DNA from: Axinella damicornis
Taxonomy: Eukaryota > Porifera > Demospongiae > Axinellida > Axinellidae
DNA length: 64,000 nt
Direction: 5' to 3'
Assembly (NCBI GenBank): GCA_963931865.1
Contig: OZ007505.1
Location: 11,211,474-11,275,473, forward strand
Part shown: piece after piece, positions 60,101-64,000 of the stretch
Layout: the number at the start of each line of letters is the position of its first letter
Numbering within the stretch: position 1 is the first letter of the stretch
Notes under the pieces: model-generated
What the model was told of the DNA's origin: nothing
The model's database searches: none
The model's input: only the letters and a program-made list of their open reading frames with translations
Position numbers and translations under genes: made by a program

Positions 60101-61862
60101 GGACTGACTAGCCTCGTTCCCAGGCTCTCGTTCTCGGAAGGGAGAAGAGAGCCTGGTAACATTGGGGGGGTCAAACTGTGGACTTCCGGCGTGTCATCAT
60201 TCATGTGATAAACAAAGGACACTCCTACTTTTGTGGTAAATGTCGCGTGAGTTACAAATCGGTCACACGCTATTCGAAATATTACTCTTCGTTCTCAAGG
60301 CATCCCCGACTTTGTAGAGATCCGAGATACTTCTTACAAGCAAACCGGACAACTCACCTTGCGAACCGTCGATCCCGTAAGCGGTGACAGACGATGAGCG
60401 AGCTGATCCCGCAAACAAACCGAAGTGAACAGTGCTCTAAGACCAGTGGCCGTCTCGCACATCTGTCATCTCCCTTTTACCAACCTTTGAGGGGTACTTC
60501 GTCCTTGACGATCATTTCTGAGTCTACAATTCGTGCGTTAGCACGGCAGTGAAGGTAAACACGCCTACAAAATAGTCACATGTTCACGTGTTTTTGTTCT
60601 GCAATCTGATTGGTTCCACCAAGATCTTGGCGGCGGAAGTCCACGGTTTAAACCCCCCAATGTTACCAGGCTCTCTTCTCCCTTCCGAGAACGAGAGCCT
60701 GGGAACGAGGCTAGGGACTGACGGAGAGGGATGGAAAAAGACATGAGTAAATCGTACCAGTACCTTGTAATCTAGGTGGAGGGGTGTTCTTCATGTTGTA
60801 GTGGTGAGGGAACTACTGCAGTGAGTTCTCCAGGGGCAGGTGAGAAGAGAGGGGACAAAGAGCGGAGCAGTGGGTGTGTAGGCTGTCCAGTTCCAAGGCA
60901 TTGTTCAGGAGAGTTGTCCAGTAGGTGCCATGGGTGTCTGAGGGGTGTGTGCAGGCTTTCATTTAGAAATTTTCCCAAGAGGGGGTGAAATTAAGGTTCA
61001 ATGAACTTTGGGGGGGCATAAGTGGCATGTGTTACTACACTTTACAGGGGGGGGGGGGTGTGGGGGGCCTCCCCCAGGAAAATTTTGGAATTTAGATCCT
61101 CTGAGATTGATTCTGACACAATTTAGGGTCAAAATTCACAATCAAAACACATGTACGCATACAGTATGAAAGTAAAACTGTAGCTGCTGTTTGACTGCTA
61201 GCTTGGACCTTGCTTATTTATTTTCATGACACTTACAAAAGGGAATGGGGGGAGGGAGGGAAGGGACAAAGGTGGGATGTGTTACTAAAGGGGGGTCTGG
61301 GGGTCCTCCCCCAGAAAAGAAAATTAGATCCTCTGAGATTGATTCTGATGCAATTTGAGGGGCAAAAATCACATTTTATTACTAACCATAAACAGACCTA
61401 CATATGCACTTACAAGAACTGTAATCTGAATGGCTTGTGCCATTGCCTATTTCATTTCACAGTACTGTATAATAGGGAATGTGAAAATGCCAAGGGGGGG
61501 GCAAAGAGATTCCAAGGGGGGGCGAATGCCCCCCCTAAATGAAACCCTGGACTGTGTGTGTGTGTGTGTGTGCGTGTGCGTGTGTGCATATCACACGTGG
61601 AGAATCACAGGCACAAGTCATGAGGCATAAGCTTTGAAAGGTTTTCCCTCCATTCTTCATGCTCCTCCCCTTCGTCCCCTTCCCCCACACTATACCTACC
61701 TTGCCAAGTGGTTGGGCCAGTGAGGGAGCTGCAAGTGCCATGACTCCCTTTGCCCCAACAACCTCCTGTGCCAGTGCACCTGTCACTGCACCACTGTCCC
61801 AGTCCACCAGCAGCTGGAACCCCTGCAGGTGGTCACATTCCTCCAAATAAATGCAGCTGGTC
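59644..61862 (-). CDS. MSTO1: Misato homolog (MSTO1), partial
   Basis: Minus-strand exons in order. 61862-61700 (acceptor TGCTTTTAG, donor AAG|GTAGGT) reads IYLEECDHLQGFQLLVDWDS, as in the tubulin-like/misato region of MSTO1. 60937-60817 reads HGTYWTTLLNNALELDSLHT and CSALCPLS. 59810-59644 reads LPYHCSAIMASAFDMAILLY and ends NAGKK before GTGAAG. A second copy of the last exon is at 60080-59927. Misato proteins act in mitochondrial distribution, fusion and cell division. Phases of the first two exons do not meet, so a small exon is missed or a border is wrong. N-terminal exons are not found in the window. Introns contain a 605-bp MITE and GA-rich sequence. Confidence 0.75.
59927..60080 (-). 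pseudogene. Duplicated misato exon, probably inactive
   Basis: Near copy of exon 59810-59644 (YHCSAIMASAFDMATLLYHT). It lacks 8 bp before the donor, so GKK is out of frame (SQCWEER). If spliced at the equivalent acceptor, it also meets a TAG three codons in. A nearer acceptor (CTCACCCAG) would avoid the stop but not the frameshift. Confidence 0.7.
60109..60713. mobile_element. 605-bp TAGCCTCG-family element with about 85-bp TIRs
   Basis: Both ends read TAGCCTCGTTCCCAGGCTCT inward for at least 60 identical bases. Similarity continues to about 85 (through GGTAACATTGGGGG and GTGGACTTCCG). A perfect 9-bp duplication, GGGACTGAC, flanks it at 60100-60108 and 60714-60722. The middle holds a basic, Cys-containing short frame (SYFCGKCRVSYKSVTRYSKY, 60178-60387) but no transposase. 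It is inserted between misato exons and looks recent. Confidence 0.92.
61553..61590. repeat. (GT)n microsatellite
   Basis: GTGTGTGTGTGTGCGTGTGC-type run. Upstream, 61020-61075 and 61480-61535 carry G-rich GGGGGGGCAAAGAG-like repeats. Confidence 0.85.
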
Positions 61863-62034
61863 CTAAAAGCAATGAAAGCATGCAGTGATTGATGGTGGTG
61901 TGTGTGTGTACATGGGGTATTAATGGTGTGACTATGTGTGTGTGTGATGTGAGATGAGGTCTGGGAGGTTTTCCCAGACTTGCATCCCAGCAGGATAAGT
62001 ATCAAAGCTGCCACTGGGCTGCATGTATGCGGGA

Positions 62035-62160
62035 GTTTGAGGGTGGAGGGAAGGAAGTGGAAGACGGGGAGGAGGAAGGGGACGAAGGAGGGAGGGCAAG
62101 ACGGAGGAAAGAGGAGGGGGGGGGGAGGGGGAGGGGGGATTGGGAAGAGGATGCATTGTG
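62035..62160. repeat. Purine-rich low-complexity tract
   Basis: GA-rich sequence (GGAGGAAGGGGACGAAGGAG), upstream of misato exon 61862-61700. Confidence 0.8.
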
Positions 62161-62431
62161 TATGCACTGAACACCTCCAAAAGCACAATGATATGAGTAC
62201 AGTCAACACATCGTTGTTGAGATCACTCTCAATGGCCAACCACCTTGTCCCTAGCCTCGTTTCCAGGCCATTTTCTCCCTCCGAAAACGGCCTGGGAACG
62301 TAGATTACCACGACTTGATTATTAGTTTTGGGGGCGTGGTCGGGGCTTAGGGTATGTATTAGGGGGGATGTGCATTTGTTTCCGGAAACGTTTCCACGTT
62401 TCCACGCTCGTGTGACGCACACATTATTGAG

Positions 62432-62620
62432 TTGCTAGAACGAGGCTACCTAGTCCCAGGTCCAGTCTACCTGAATATTCCACCAGTGTGTTCCGATGAA
62501 GTTGGAGAAGTGGCACACTGTATGATGATATTAAATCACTCGGGCCGACAAGCCTGCAGCTCAGCTCACACGGTACGGCTCATCAGTCACCTGGTCAACA
62601 GTGGTCAACCCTTATTGTGA
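62432..62620 (+). CDS. Short ORF of unknown nature
   Basis: A 62-codon frame beginning next to a MITE half (GAACGAGGCTA), reading YLVPGPVYLNIPPVCSDEVG and CMMILNHSGRQACSSAHTVR. No domain recognised. It may be a remnant of a mobile-element protein or chance. Confidence 0.2.
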   Translation: MLERGYLVPGPVYLNIPPVCSDEVGEVAHCMMILNHSGRQACSSAHTVRLISHLVNSGQPLL

Positions 62621-63028
62621 ACCATGCGGTTGTTGTCGCATGTCCAGATCATGTATCTACGACGAGCCACGCCCACAGGAAGTCTGCGCTTTAAATGGAG
62701 ATTAAGAAGCTAGGGGCTTGTGTTGTCAGCACAGCCTTTTGGTCGTATTGATCCTCGTAGGGGTAATATTGGCAACAACGTAATGTAGTGCGGTTCAAGA
62801 ATGTCCTGATCCCTCCTCCCTAGTCTCGATTGCAGTGGTGGTTACCAAGATTGGTCGCTGTGTCTCTTCTGGGCGTACGGTGCGGTTACTCTGTCACCTC
62901 CCGCTTGCTGTGTTCCTCTTTGCCATCAAAGCCAGGTGGGCACGGTCAGATTCAGTGGGTACCTCCAGCACAGGTAATATACTAGTGGAATGCTGAGCAT
63001 TGTGGGGCTGGGCAAGTGTGAGCGAATT

Positions 63029-63074
63029 TAGCCTCGTTCCCATGCTCGCCGTCTCGGGCCTGGGAACGAGGCTA
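63029..63074. mobile_element. Minimal TAGCCTCG MITE, 46 bp
   Basis: TAGCCTCGTTCCCATGCTCG ... CGGGCCTGGGAACGAGGCTA is little more than two ends back to back. Flanks GAGCGAATT and AAGCGAAAT match at 7 of 9 positions. Confidence 0.8.
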
Positions 63075-63109
63075 AAGCGAAATCTGGTGTGTGGATTTAT
63101 AATACTTTC

Positions 63110-63215
63110 TGTGCTGTTGTTCCTTGCTGCTGTTGTTGCTTGCTCCTGTTGTTGCCTGCAGCTGTTGTTGCCTGCAGAATCTTGTTTCTTGCTGCTGTTG
63201 TTGCTGCTAATTCCG
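63110..63215. repeat. TGCTGTTGTTGCC-type tandem repeat
   Basis: Irregular repeats of TTGCTGCTGTTGTTGCC over about 100 bp. Leu-rich frames here are artefacts. Confidence 0.75.
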
Positions 63216-63457
63216 AGGGCTTTCTGTCCATGGCTGGGCTGTATGTGGGTTGTACATGTCATCCAGTATGGTAGCTAAATAAACTCATTGGAAAGTACCC
63301 AGGACGGTTATGTACATGTTATAGCTTGTGACTTCCTACCTGTGCAACCAAGATCAGAAGAGTTGACTGTTGGGTCTGTGGGCAGCAAGATACGAGTTGC
63401 TGTCACACATTTCAAGGTTTTGTGCTATGGCTGCAACAGTGATACCATAAACTTGGA

Positions 63458-64000
63458 GTGGCACCTACCATGCTGTCATTGTCTGTGGTGTCTGCATCAG
63501 GTGGGGGGAACACCTTGGCCACCCAGTTGGCAGCTTTTCTGCAAGGCATGTCACAGCAGCAAGTGAATACAGTCAATTGGGACTGGCCTATAGCCACTAT
63601 CCCCAAGAAGCTGCTTGATCGGATGTACAGGTGGGAGTACATTGATCTTGCTGAACTGCTCCCACAGAGTAGTGCGCATGATGCGGCGACCCCCGAGGTG
63701 GACCCCCACCATTTCATGCTGTCCCAGGTTGTGAGCCCAATATAAGCATAAGGTGCAGTCCATCACTGAAGGCATTTGGCATCTATGTGGCAGCCATAGT
63801 GAAGCAGAACCCTCAGGTGATGTCTGCGATGATAGCATACCAGTTGCTCATTGTCAACGCCAGTGAACAATATGATGGTATGTATTGGAGGGCGCATGAC
63901 AACCCAATATCCGGTGAATACAACGGCAGCCGGAAACCGGCGTTGGTGATGCCTAGACATCGATTTGTAGACCGGTTCTTTACTGGGAGGGCAAAGGCTG
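63458..64000 (+). pseudogene. Gag-like ORF of a retroelement, frameshifted, runs off window
   Basis: First frame 63458-63745 reads LATQLAAFLQGMSQQQVNTV and IPKKLLDRMYRWEYIDLAEL, then LPQ. After its stop, a shifted frame from about 63750 reads AFGIYVAAIVKQNPQVMSAM and IAYQLLIVNASEQYDGMYWR, then FVDRFF to the window end. The order (IP-K ... YVDLAELLP ... YVAAI ... YQ..I..AS..Y) matches a repeated protein placed upstream of reverse transcriptase/recombinase in some marine-invertebrate retroelements, recalled from memory. One indel separates the two parts. Confidence 0.5.

Overview
This window looks like nuclear DNA of an invertebrate animal; my best guess is a sponge (inference, not computed). 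Coding sequence is split into short exons with GT-AG introns. The recognisable host genes are eukaryotic: misato/MSTO1, molybdenum cofactor sulfurase and a Nop6-type RRM protein. The space between them is crowded with non-LTR retrotransposons, DNA transposons, foldback MITEs, minisatellites and poly-G runs. I see no rRNA, tRNA, CRISPR array or bacterial operon.

Layout. 1-4.8 kb: a 36-bp minisatellite, then mostly non-coding sequence with MITEs. 4.8-10.03 kb: a 5.2-kb decayed DNA transposon bounded by 31-bp inverted repeats, carrying remains of a P-element-like transposase, a DUF6589-like protein and a convergent plus-strand protein. 11.0-17.2 kb: five short plus-strand exons of one unidentified host gene whose splice phases all agree. 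14.3-19.3 kb also holds MITEs, a long (GT)n starting at a splice donor, and a 19-bp satellite. 21-25.1 kb: a nearly complete CR1-like retrotransposon on the minus strand, with ORF2 broken by an 8-bp duplication. 27.2-30.6 kb: minus-strand exons of a helical-repeat-like host gene, with an 84-bp perfect palindrome in an intron. 31.4-32.3 kb: the RRM gene. 34.1-36.6 kb: an apparently intact DD34E (Tc1/mariner/IS630-type) transposon with two convergent genes and a TA duplication. 36.7-39.7 kb: a second, 5'-truncated LINE. 39.8-40.2 kb: a frameshifted helix-hairpin-helix gene. 45.0-45.8 kb: two MOCOS exons with a frameshift. 48.2-49.2 kb: a pseudogene of a multicopy family. 49.6-55.7 kb: a tandem array of about 39 exon/mini-intron units. 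56.3-57.1 kb: a LINE fragment. 57.9-61.9 kb: minus-strand misato exons with a duplicated exon and a 605-bp MITE. 63.4-64 kb: a gag-like retroelement ORF running off the end.

The most unusual object is the 50.0-55.7 kb array. Each unit looks like a roughly 99-bp exon plus a roughly 54-bp intron with splice sites, but most copies now carry a stop. Family names rest on remembered family motifs; no database search was run. Several indels could be assembly errors and are flagged as such.
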